A DNA stretch of 64,000 bases from Mytilinidion resinicola (lineage: Eukaryota > Ascomycota > Dothideomycetes > Mytilinidiales > Mytilinidiaceae): contig NW_022985438.1 of assembly GCF_010093595.1 (NCBI RefSeq), forward strand, positions 1,326,785 through 1,390,784. The letters are read 5' to 3'. This document shows, one piece after another, positions 36,251 through 46,685 of the stretch. Position 1 is the stretch's first letter. The number at the start of each line of letters is the position of its first letter. The notes below the pieces were generated by a model. The model was given only the letters and a program-made list of their open reading frames with translations, had not been told where the DNA came from and searched no databases. The position numbers and the translations under genes are program-made.

Positions 36251-37313
36251 GCAGTTCTTTTTGAGCCTCTGTTCGGGCTTGGAGTTTGGGGTTTTTGGGA
36301 TTCTGGGGTTGCGGGATGGTGGCTGTGTCATCTGGGTTTGGGGTGTCAAACAGCGTTCGAGGATCAGTCGAGGTTAAACTGGGGCGTCTGGTATCCTTAG
36401 GTACGGTTTGGATGTCCTTGACGGACAGGATATGGCTCCGGTCGAGGTCTACAGCACTGGACTCTAATATTAGATTGAAGCATTCCGGACAATAGCTTCG
36501 AGCGCGGCCTCGCCACTATCGCCACGTGCTGAAGTGAGATGGCTGATTTGTATTAACGGGCTAGGGTTCAAACGAGTAAGGAGTTCGAGGCCTCGGAGTG
36601 TTGAAGTGTTTGCTTTCCTGTGACCTTTTTTTTTTTGGCGAGGGGTCTACCTACCTACAAGTCGAGCCCGACAGTCAGGTCACTTGAAAGTATTTTGAAG
36701 GGAAACGGAGTATGTTCGATTCTCCAAGTCAAGCTCCCTCCACCCGCTAAGCTTCTTTCAAAGCAGCACGATGGTCTGACTCTGCCACCTTTCTCATTTG
36801 CGTCCTTGGGAGCTTCACTTCCTATCCAGATTTCTGATCCCTGTGCCGAAGCACCTCAGACAGTGACAAGCAAGTGTGCATACACTGGATGTGCGACCCC
36901 TCGCTCGAGATTTTATCTGTATGTTGAGGGACTGCCCGTGGTAGGGGAGAATTGTAGGCATATTTCCCGCAACGCGAAGAAATCTGCTCGTGTCCCTTAA
37001 TCGTTTGGGATGGCCTGGCGAGTTTACAGGTCGGTCAAAAGGATCCCATATGCATTTCGTTTCAGCATCTTAAAAACATGTTGAATATCCTCAGACGGCG
37101 ACAGCCACATGTACGCCGACATCGGTCACAGCTTTGAATTGATCAAGAACACATGAAGCATACACCCGAGAAAATGTCCTGAAACGCCGTGGCAAGCACA
37201 TTGAGGGCCTCGATTCGAGTATAATTACCGTTGTAAGGACCCATGGCGTCTCCCAGCACCATCAAGGCCATGTCCAACAAATGACGCCTAGAGCGTACAG
37301 GTACCGAGACCAG
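36251..37313. other. Convergent 3' region without a recognisable gene
   Basis: Lies between the stops of MTW1 and the glycosyltransferase. An 11-nt T run at 36626-36636 is the only simple feature. No supported gene. Confidence 0.5.
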
Positions 37314-38519
37314 TCACTCATCACCGTCGCTGCGTAGAGCCTCTCTCAAGCGACTAATCGCCTGATTCAGATCGTCCTCATCTGCGACCGCAACAGCAAG
37401 GCCTTTCCGGAAGGTCTCAATTGCGTTCTTCAGCTCCGCAGATGCGTTCTCGCCCATGTACTCTGCCTCCTGCTCCGCCTCTCGTAGCCTACGTCTTGTT
37501 ATACTGACGCGATTCCAGTAGCCTTCAATAGCTGTTGGGTATGTTGTATCTTCCAGCTCCATGGCGAACTTCGTTGCATCAGTCGCCAACTCGTCCAGAA
37601 CATCCTTCATGCTCGACCACCGGTTGCCTTCCAGAGAGATATGAAACTGCAGGAGCAAGAGGCCGGGTTTGGTGATCGAGGATCCATTGATAGACATGGC
37701 CGCATTGTACCAGATGTTGGGCTGATACAAGACCTTTGAGCGGAATTCAGGCCGATCTAGAACTTTGGCGAGCGAGACGCGATCCCAAGCTAGATCCATA
37801 GCTACGACAGAATCAATGCCGGAGTCGAACATTGGCAATCCCATTACTGCGACCAGAAGTTTGAGGGACCAAGGGCAGACCCTGAGAAAGAAGACCGAGC
37901 TGCTGAGGCCGTAGGGGTGGTTGGCGACGAGCATATTAACGTCCGCGAAATCAGGCGGCGGCAGGAATATGGAGAGTGGGATCAGCGGGTTGAGAAAGAT
38001 GTTGTTGGCATCAAAGTACCTGCAATGGTTGGGTCACCGGTCAGTAAACTGACATGAGTTGGCTGTAAGAAATGGGCCTGTAGGGTCCGGGTCTCACACA
38101 TACATGATCCATTCAATCCTTTCCTCTTCGGGCTTCGACAACTCCTTCGCCACCAGCGTGAACAGATAGGCGAACTTGTTCCAATATCCGTTGGTAATAC
38201 TCTGCCTCAGGACGTGCATCTCATAGCCGTAGTTCGTGTTGTGGAGTCTGTGGGTTTGCATTGCGCCTTCCAGGATTTCGTTCTGAGCCCCGTACAGCAT
38301 CGACGCTTTGGCGATTCGCACGTTCTCCTTCAACTTGGATCCATTGTGCAGTACTGGGAGGCTCGGCTTGAGGACTGGAAGACTCGGCTTGACATATGGA
38401 AGGCTGGACTTGGCACGGCTGACACGGAGGACCGAGGACACGAGGAAGAAAGCTGCTATGGCGAGGATAATGCCGCGATACTTGAGCCAGTTAGATCTTT
38501 GAATGATTCTTATTCGCAT
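37314..38519 (-). CDS. GMA12/MNN10-like glycosyltransferase, type II membrane protein
   Basis: Two exons, 38104-38519 and 37314-38019, encode 373 residues; the GTATGT donor splits the Met codon of WIMYFDANN. After a short basic start (MRIRIIQRSNWLKYRG) one membrane span (IILAIAAFFLVSSVL) gives a type II Golgi topology, followed by a stem with an internal repeat (KPSLPVL twice). The catalytic part has MLYGAQNEILEGAMQTHRLHN, YGYEMHVLRQSI, WNKFAYLF, then YFDANNIFLNPLIPLSIFLP and SSSVFFLRVCPWSLKLL, as in fungal GMA12/MNN10-type alpha-glycosyltransferases. The usual metal-binding Asp-X-Asp reads Asp-Ala-Asn here. The family adds galactose or mannose to N- or O-glycans in the Golgi; acceptor unknown. 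The ATG at 38519 is the first in frame; upstream codons lack one. Confidence 0.83.
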
Positions 38520-39997
38520 GGCATGTTTTGAAACCTCAATCAAGATCTGCTAAGTTAAGGGGGAAAGTTCGATACTATGAAAGTCATCAGTGAGCAAAAT
38601 GGTTTCTTCTTGTTTCGTCCTCTCTTGCAACCAGAACACAAGCAGGTCGTGCGCGGTGGGAAGCGGGGGCGATATGTAGCTTACCCTTGTTAAGACGAAG
38701 CATGGTGCCGAATGGAACCACAAGGTACCTCCTCCTAGTCGCACGTCGGTAGCTTGCAGCGTGAAGTAGATTGCTAACAACTGCTTCAGTGTTGATTATC
38801 TTGGTTAGCAGGCCTGTGTAGATCAGCTGCAAGGTCGAGTAGTGACTGATATGTATGCTTGTTGAGTCGTGAGCTGCCCATTAGCTGTCGAGCAAATTGG
38901 TATCCAGCGAGGGGTCGCCAAGCTTGATGGCCAACTCTCATCACTGCTTCCCATCAGATCGCACGGGAGCTCGAGTGGTGTTGTTGGTCCGTGGACGCGA
39001 CGCAAGTGGTCTCATTTAAAACGATAACGCTAACACTACTAGCGTGACGGAATATGGCGGCAAAGTAATCGACCCCTCACACCTCTCAAACGACACCGCT
39101 AGGGATGCAGACAGAACCCCCTTTACAGTCATGATACCATCTCGATTTCCAAGCGCCAGCTTCTAGTACAGTATTCTACGATAATAGTGACGCCCTTCGC
39201 ACGTTCATCGGAATTCTTGTTTCCAATTTGAGGTAGTAGGCAGAGTCGAAACGGATCTCCGAAACTTGTCTCGTTGCAAAACATCGAAAGGAAACATCCC
39301 TGAGAGGCTTCAGGCTCTCTGAGCGATCTTGACTGGTTCATCATACCGGTCCTGACACCGTACGAGTGTCACGGAAAGTACTTGTACCGATGGGAAATAA
39401 TTTTGCTCGAGTACAAGTACGCTGTTTGTCCCTCCGTTTTTCTTCTGTCCTCCCAGACGAGATGTCGATGTTGAACTAAAGTGCCACCTCATTTCCGTTT
39501 CCATATCTTCTTTAGATGAGCACGCGCTATTTACGAGCCGAAAGTGGATCCTGCCGATGCAAAACTCCTGAGTTCCTCTGAAGACTCATCCGTTGGCATG
39601 GACATCAGCAACCTTGGAAGCCTGTCGAAGCATATGCTCTTTTCCTCGATTGATCCTCGTATTATGTCTGGGAAGACTTTGGTATTCCAGTTTGTTACTA
39701 TCCCTTCTCTCTTCACGTGGCTCAGTCAATTCATTGTAAGGAAATGAATTCTAGATTTCAAACTATATCATTCGACCCATATTTCCATCTCATGTACGGA
39801 AAAGCCCAAGGTATCGAGATTACAATTCTCATCGAAGATCCGGCAAAACAAGCTGGCTTGTCTACAGTTTCCTCCACGACTCCACTTCCCAACACTCATC
39901 AACATCTGTCACATAACCAAGAACGCCAGGATCTGCGGAGAAGGAAGACAACCGTAGTCTGATCTAGCGAAGGACAGCGATTAGACTGTCTGGCCGA
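38520..39997. other. Intergenic region without a recognisable gene
   Basis: About 1.5 kb between the glycosyltransferase start and the stop of the lysine-rich secreted protein, both on the minus strand. Short open frames are unsupported. No repeat or RNA gene seen. Confidence 0.45.
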
Positions 39998-40850
39998 CTA
40001 TGAGATGAGGCCGGTGGCCTCGGCCAGCAGCGCCTGAATTGGATCGGGGTCGATCGAAGTCCACGTCGGCGCAACATCTGCGAGAGTGACAGCTTCTGTC
40101 GCGTTGGCAGCGTTGCCGACGCCAGTGCCCGTTATCTGTGCAGCCGCAGCGGTGCCGACCCCGGTAGCAGCGGCGGCGCCCGTGCCCGTGCCCGTGCCCT
40201 GTGCCCCTCCTCCAATGCTTGCAATGAGAATGGAGGCGTCGGAGACTTTTACAGTTAGGATGAATGATGGGCCGAAGGACGAATTACTTACTCATGATAG
40301 TGTCCGTCTTCTTCTGTCCCTTATTGGCAATGATTTCGCTTTGTGCAAAGATAAGCTCCTGGACCTTGTTGCCCTTGTTGTCCGCAATCTCTATCACGAC
40401 TTTTTGCACCACTATGAGTATGGTCGTGTTCTTAGAATTTTTCTTCTTATAGGCGCTCTTTCTCTTCTTGTTTTTCTTCTTATTGTTGGAACTGTTCTCT
40501 ATCAAGACCGTCTTCACCTGCTCCACGATAGCGACGTTATTTCCCTTTTGAATTTCTTTGATGTTGATCTGTGTAATCTTGATTACGTCGGTGTTGCCGT
40601 CTCCTTTCTTCTTGCTTGCCCGCTTTAAGGGAGGGAAGACCTCAGGAGCGGGTAGAGCTGGAGCATTGTTTGGATATCGAGCTACGATATTGCCGACTGG
40701 AAACGATGGGTATGCAACTGAAGGTAAGAGTCAGGTAAAGTACACCCACAGAGGTAGTAGGAAATGCTGTCTAAGAGTTCACATACCTGCTTGAGTAGCG
40801 AAACCTGTCGCTAGCGCTAGCACAAGAGCTGCTGACTTCGAGAAGAACAT
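39998..40850 (-). CDS. Lysine-rich secreted protein of unknown function
   Basis: Three exons, 40787-40850, 40292-40717 and 39998-40245, encode 245 residues; both introns have good donors (GTATGT, GTAAGT) and the second a TCCTAAC branch site. I do not recognise the family. In order: a signal peptide (MFFSKSAALVLALATGFATQA); a Pro-rich propeptide-like stretch ending in LKR, a likely Kex2 site, near residue 55; a middle of about 110 residues alternating hydrophobic-polar beta-like strings (NVAIVEQVKTVLIENSS, TTILIVVQKVVIEIADNKG, VQELIFAQSEIIANKG) with a very basic hinge (NNKKKNKKRKSAYKKKNSKN); then a Gly/Thr/Ala low-complexity stretch and a short end WTSIDPDPIQALLAEATG. There are no cysteines that I can see. 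It could be a wall-associated, nucleic-acid-binding or effector-like protein; no function is claimed. The coding strand choice rests on signal peptide plus splice logic. Confidence 0.68.
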
Positions 40851-41503
40851 AATGGCGATAAGAGGTTATGAATTACACACAAAGAACGTATTAGGTCGGA
40901 TAGAAAAAACCAGCGCTGTCACAGACGCGAAAGAGTGCAAGGTGCTATCGAAGCAACGCAACTATCAAAGCTGCAGAAGAGAATGTGAAAGAAGGAGTGA
41001 AGATTAAGAGCCTTAAGGAATGTCTCGTGTGGGGAGTGGAACGTGGTGGAGTCGAGGTAGGAAGGGAAAAGCGAAGACGGCAGATCACAGCTTAAGAAGA
41101 CCTCGCTCAACCCCCGACCGCCCATCAGCGCCCACCGTCATGCGATTCGGCCACTCGCCCTCCCGAAAGCCTGGCCAAGGCCCTTGAAGCATATCAGCGG
41201 GAAATTGCTGTGACTGTTTGGCGTTTGCCTGAAGCCGTACGTATGCCTCAATGCGGTGCTAAAGACATGGGCCAACTGCTGCAACTGATCCTCGAACGCA
41301 CATGGAAAGCCCCTAGGAAGTTGTGACGGAGGTTTTAGAGGTGAGAATTTGAAATGTCGAGACTGGGAACGTGTGAGGCTTTGCAGAAGCTGACGTGGTT
41401 GGTGTACAGCCGGTGTGGTGCAGGGGGAGTTCGCGACAGCACTGAAACTGTCCTAGTCGCGACGTTGGATCTGCAACGCCAAGTCGTCAAAACCACATCT
41501 AGG

Positions 41504-41524
41504 TTAAGCTTAATTCGAGCTTAA
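41504..41524. repeat. Inverted repeat, 7 bp arms
   Basis: TTAAGCT and AGCTTAA flank a 7 nt spacer. Could be a protein site or chance. Confidence 0.4.
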
Positions 41525-41557
41525 AAGTTTGCTCTATACGGGGCTAAGCTTCATGCT

Positions 41558-41575
41558 TGTCGCTCGGGAGCGACA
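41558..41575. repeat. Inverted repeat, 8 bp arms
   Basis: TGTCGCTC and GAGCGACA are separated by GG, a near-perfect palindrome that lies 33 nt after the neighbouring inverted repeat. Confidence 0.45.
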
Positions 41576-42249
41576 GCTTCCAGCTGGGCGGACGCTAGAA
41601 TGGCGGTGATCACTGTTTATCAAATCGCGTGAATGGCACCATTTTTACACACAACCATTCGCTCGAAAGGGCTCCGTTCCAATATTAGAGAAGCGCCGAC
41701 TCTCAACTGACACTTCAATCAGGGTTGACAGACTCGGAAAACAGAACGTGACGTTTGAAATGCGAAGATACTCATGATATTCACGTGACTGCCGGAACTA
41801 GTTAGGGTAAATTCCATCATTCGCTCAACCAGACCTCACGAAGACTCGTCACCAAAGAACTGAACGTATAGCAGATGCACAGACACGCCCATAGACGTAG
41901 CTTCCAAGGTCCTCAAGTCGAAGGTGATGTCAGCGTACCAGTGTACGCTTCCTAAAGCTGTTGCATGACTCAGACGTGCCCTACACTCTAGATATATATT
42001 CCATCCTAATTCTTTCCTTCCACTTTTCATCGTTTCGCCGTAATATTGATAAGCTTGTGTAAGAGCCGCTTGAAGTAATTCAATACATCTCATTCTCAAG
42101 ATTCTCGAAGAGAGGTAACTTCGCCACCTTGGCCAGCGTTTCCCTTCGCCAAGTCAACCAAAGATATACAAATAGAGAAATTCTGTAGCTCTATTCCCAT
42201 ACAGCTTGTCCAATAAGCTAAACGTCGCCTCCAGCTTTCAGCATCCAAC

Positions 42250-43278
42250 ATGGTCGAGAAATCTGCCCAAGTTCCGTCGAGGAAGTCCTCAAAATTCCAG
42301 AAAGAGCTGCAAGACAAGTACAAAAAGCAGCAGAAACGAAAGCTCAAGAGTTCCATCGAGCTTGACCCTGCCATCAACATTGACGAATACACTTCTTTCT
42401 CGGAACACTTAAAGTCCTCTACTCGGATTCTTGCGCTTATTGGCGCTGGCCTATCCGCTGCATCTGGCATTCCCACCTTCCGCGGCGCTGGTGGTTTCTG
42501 GAGGGAGCACGATGTGACCGATCTCGCGAGTCCCGAGGGCTTCTACAGGAACCCCAGCCTAGTCTGGCAGTTTTACAACTACAGGCGACACCAGGCACTG
42601 AAGGCGATGCCGAATCGAGCACACGTTGCCCTTGCGAGACTGGCGAAGCAAAAGCCTGGGTTCCTGGCAATCACGCAGAACATTGATGGTACCTACAGGG
42701 ATACAACCCTCTTGATATGCCATCCCTAACAAACGCAAGGTCTTTCTGAACAAGCCAACCACCCACCCTCCCAACTCGAGCGCATCCACGGCTCCCTATT
42801 CGAGATCCGCTGCACGAACAGAGACTGCGACTTCCAAGAAACCAACTTCACAGACCCCATCGTCCCCGCTCTGCAGCTGCCAGAAGACCAAGACATTGGC
42901 GACGTCAACTTCCCACTGCGCGAAGTCCCCCGAGAAGAGCTTCCCCACTGTCCGAAATGCACCGACAGCCTCCTCCGTCCTGGCATCGTCTTATTCGGCG
43001 AAGCCGTGCCACAGCCCGTGACCGAGCGGATTGGAGATTGGCTTGACCAGGGGCAGATCGATCTGATGTTGGCCATTGGGACGACTGCTATTGTGTATCC
43101 CGCAGCGGGTTACATTCATATCGCGAGAGTCAACCATGCGAGGGTTGCGGTGGTGGATATGGAGCCGAAGGATGGGGATGATGTTCAGAGGGAGCAGGAT
43201 GGCGACTGGTTCTTTCAAGGCGATGCCTCGGTCATCGTTCCAGAGTTGCTGAAGGAGGTGATTGGTCGAGTGCCCTAG
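42250..43278 (+). CDS. SIRT5-type (class III) NAD-dependent protein deacylase
   Basis: Two exons, 42250-42688 and 42740-43278, encode 325 residues; the 51 nt intron splits the Gly codon of TQNIDGLS. After about 50 basic residues the sirtuin core starts: [20 protein letters not shown] (NAD site), TQNIDGLS, catalytic His in [11 protein letters not shown], zinc Cys pairs CTNRDC and CPKC, and [13 protein letters not shown]. The end has [17 protein letters not shown]. Class III sirtuins carry a Tyr-X-X-Arg pair that binds the carboxyl end of succinyl- or malonyl-lysine; here FYNYRR has Tyr and Arg in that spacing, so a desuccinylase/demalonylase is predicted. In animals SIRT5 is mainly mitochondrial; the basic N-terminus here is Lys-rich and could equally be cytosolic or nuclear. 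Confidence 0.9.
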
Positions 43279-43631
43279 GTCAGAGGATAGCATAGGAAGA
43301 GGGTTATTGATGGGCAAACGAAGTTTTGGGGCGATGCAGGCGGCCCTCTTTTCAGCCTATTCCAGCTCCTATTCATCCAGGAGCGTGCCTCGAAGCACTA
43401 TCAGAGACCTGGACGAAGATGTATGCTGCTCGAAAACGCGAATTAAAGCAAGTCTTCACGTCGTCTTATCGACTCATTGCCACATCGGAGCATTCTTTCA
43501 GTGCTGAACTTGTATACAGACTGTTATCGTACTGTGAAATTTGCATTGCTATACATCGATGCTACCTAATAGCGTCGATAAACGCCTAGAAATGCATATG
43601 ATAACTCCAAACCAGTCCTGACTGTGCCTAC
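43279..43631. other. Convergent 3' region between the sirtuin and SEC63
   Basis: About 350 bp between two stop codons; only 3' UTR-like sequence is seen. Confidence 0.55.
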
Positions 43632-45973
43632 TTACTCATCATCCGTGTCGGTATCCGTATCGGTTTCACTCTCCGTGTCGACGTCGCCTTCTGTATCGCT
43701 GCCGTCACTCGAATCGTCTGCGTACCGTTTCTTTGGTTTGGTGGCCCCTGGGAGACTGCCCGACTTGAGTGTTCGCAGCTGCCCTGCTACAGTGTCTGAA
43801 TTTATATTAGAATCCGAGTTGTCAGAACTCCAATAGGGCAACTTACCCTCATCTGGCTCGCTTATCTCATCGTCCTCTCCCATCTCTTCGGCCTTCGATG
43901 CCTCTTCGACTACTAGTGTCACTTCCATCTTGGTGTCCATTCCGACGTAAGAATCGCACACTAGATGCATAACAAAGGTGTATCGACCAGCTTGTGGGGG
44001 TGCGCCGAATTGCATCTTGAGAGTTTGAACATTGAAGGTAGGTTTTCCACTCTCGTCTTGAAGTGGTTTGTCGAAGGTTGAAAAGGTGAATGGCGGCACT
44101 GCGATCTTGCCTTGCTTGCTGTCCGCAAGGAATACATGCCAGCGCGGGGAACGGTTTCGGGCGAAGTACGGGGCATGGGCCAGCGGAGGCTGGATAGGCT
44201 TCTCGCTAGATTTATCGTCCTTGCGCCCAGTGATGGCAGCCACGTCACCTTCCGGGGCGTCAATGTCTTCGAGATCTGACTCCTTAACAGGAGGGACGTT
44301 GACGCTTCCTGGAGGTATTATGCGAGCCTTGATGACGAATTGGACCAGACTACTGGGAGTAACATAGCGTTCTCCCACAACCTTGAAAAACGTCTTTTCT
44401 ACGTGCAAGAATGGCAATTGCGAGGCTGTTGCGATGGCGTCTTTGTACTGGTCTCCAGTGAGCAGACCAGGACCAGTTGCTTGCTTCTTCCTTAGGTCAG
44501 CCGAGAGATGCATGAAGTCCTGGATTGACATGTGCCTCCTGGAAGCATCTCCTTCGACGGCTTGGACAACTTTTGTTGTGAAATAAGGTAATTGTAGTAG
44601 TGGCGAGGCGCTAGGTGGAACAGCTTGTATGAGGTTTTGAGAAACGTGGTATGCTGACAGGACAGGGCTCGTCATGCCATACGCGAGAGATATCGCAATA
44701 AAAGATTCGTTGAGCTGAAGGGCAATAGGTGCGACCTCGAACTTTTCTGCTGACTGTTAGTCTACGATCAGGGTTAAATAGGATATGCAGGTACTTGCCG
44801 TCATTCAGAGTCTCGTCATCCAACTCGATGCGACCTAGGTATGCCCACAACAACGAAAGCACCTTCCGGCGCGTGCCATCTAAGTTTTGCAATGTCCGGC
44901 GATCCTTTTCATCCAAACCTGCCTTCGATTTCAACGAGATCTCACCCTCTTCCAGGATCTTCTGCTCCACTTTCGAGGCACCATGATCAGCTTTGTTTCC
45001 CTTCAAAATCTCGTTGAACTCTTCTCCGCTGCTCAGGACTCCAATTACAGCGCCGTCTCCCATCTCCGGTTTGTATTCTCGGAAAAGGTGTCCAGCACTC
45101 GCAACAAGCACTCTATCCCTCGTGACGCGCTGTGTTCCATACCACCACTTGCCCACAAAATATGGCAGAAGTGCACCCAGGAGGAGCGCGTAGACAAGCA
45201 AGACGTATTTGCCGTGACCTTCGGTGACTATCCATTTCGGCAGCGCAATTCCTATACTGAGACTCTGCTTGCCATCGGGATGGCCGAATTGAAGGTAGTT
45301 GTTCCGGATTTCTTCGTCGGTCAGAGACTTGAACGCCTTTGTGATCTCCACCCAGTGGTCGTTAATTGATTCTTTGGTGATGTTCCTGGAAGCGTCTTCT
45401 CGGGCTTTGTCGGGATGCTCGGTAAGACTGAGTCTTCGATAGTGGGATTTGATCTGCTTCTCGGTGGCGGACTGCTTCTATGTTAGTCGTTGCTTCAGAT
45501 CTGCCGTGCAATGCGGTGCCAAACTCGCCCTTGCTACCCCCAAGACATCATAAGGATCCCAGATCTTGGGAGTCGTCCTCGCAGTGACGACCATCAAGTA
45601 TATCATCCACGCAATCACTAGCCATCCTACCAGGCTGACTATGAACCTCTTCAACCTCCTCTCCCGCCTCTTCTGCTTCTTCTTCTGTCCCTCAATAAGA
45701 TCCGCATGTTCTGGGGTGAATTCCGACTGTATTCGAGTCGCAGTATTCTCCAGCTCTAGGTAAAGTCAGGAAACTTGAGTCCTTCGGCTGGACTAAGTGG
45801 AATGTACCTTTGCTAGGTTTTAGGAGCGAGTATGTGACGGGAACCGTGACTAGACTGGTTATAGTGAGGATGAAGTAGGGGAAGAATTGGGCCTACGCGC
45901 GGTCAGCTCTACTCGTAAAAAGGTCACAGACTATACTGACGTCCCTATCGTAGTTGTAATCCGTGGAGGACAT
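43632..45973 (-). CDS. SEC63: Sec63, ER translocon J-domain protein
   Basis: Six exons, 45941-45973, 45808-45892, 45529-45755, 44799-45471, 43847-44746 and 43632-43795, encode 693 residues. The N-terminus (MSSTDYNYDRD, AQFFPYFILTITSLVTVPV) starts the first membrane span; a second is FIVSLVGWLVIAWMIYLMVV. The lumenal J domain follows: WDPYDVLGVARSATEKQIKS, HYRRLSLTEHPDKARED with the HPD motif. A third span (YVLLVYALLLGALLPYFVG) precedes the long cytosolic Sec63/Brl part (ETLNDEKFEVAPIALQLNES) and an acidic tail of repeated Asp/Thr (DTESETDTDTDTDDE). Sec63 recruits BiP/Kar2 to the translocon for protein import into the ER. Two introns seem to use GC donors (45472-45528 and 44747-44798); these choices restore family text better than GT alternatives. 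The last intron (51 nt) is in frame and stop-free. Confidence 0.9.
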
Positions 45974-46685
45974 GGCGGAGTCGCGAAAGACGCTCTTCCG
46001 CGATGCTGGTCTCGATTCGCTTTCACCAGTTTAAAGAAATCAAAACGTATCAGGAGGACAGAGGGTGCTTAACGCCGCGCGAAAAGGGAAGAGCCTTGGA
46101 AGGAGCGTGGTGGTGTTGCGGCTCAAAGAAAGTCGCGAATATTTAACCCCACGACTTCTACTTGACAGTTCGAGGACACATTTCGGGAGAGGCTTGGCAT
46201 TTCCACGTGACGTAATGTCTCCCTAATTTCCTCCCTGCCATCTCTTCTGCAGTTACTGACTAACTGTCTATACACAAGTGAAAATGCAACACTTCCGCAC
46301 TCCACATTTCCACATTTCCACATTAGGATGACGCTTTTCAGCTATGCTTGCATTCTTTCTTGTATTCTGGTGAACACGTTTTGACGCCAGGAGTCTTAAT
46401 TTCTCAGACCCCAAGCCTCTCTAGGGTTGATCTATTCTCAACATACCTCCATCTCTTTATTTTGATTCAAGCAGGGTCAATCAGTGAAGAGCCACCCACC
46501 ACAATGCTCCATACTATTCAATCCCCATCCAGTTGGGTCTCTCTGTGCCACTATGACATGGTCAGGATATCACAAGGAACTAGGATGAGAAGTTCAATTT
46601 GTCCTTTCATCTCATAGTTCTACAAACTACTCTATGTCTCCCAGCTGTCTTCTTTTCTACCATCTTCAGTGCTCTCTTTCCCCAT
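45974..46685. other. Intergenic region with a short tandem repeat
   Basis: Promoter side of SEC63 and the 3' flank of the NmrA-like gene. A three-unit 8 bp tandem repeat lies at 46302-46325. No gene is seen. Confidence 0.5.
46302..46325 (+). repeat. 8 bp tandem repeat, three units
   Basis: CCACATTT, CCACATTT and CCACATTA follow each other without spacing. About 330 nt upstream of the SEC63 start; probably a simple-sequence expansion. Confidence 0.6.

Larger units (their letters stand above)
40851..42249. other. Divergent intergenic region with two inverted repeats
   Basis: Holds the promoters of the lysine-rich secreted protein and the sirtuin. No gene is supported. Two short inverted repeats lie close together at 41504-41524 and 41558-41575. 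Confidence 0.5.

Noticed and set aside
40086..40628. Open frame of 180 residues on the plus strand
   Set aside because: It is the shadow of the lysine-rich secreted gene on the minus strand, which has a signal peptide and two good introns.
44747..44792. GT donor (GTACCT) alternative for the fourth SEC63 intron
   Set aside because: It gives NDGKKFEVAP and a weak donor; the GC donor GCAAGT is strong and restores the family text NDEKFEVAP.
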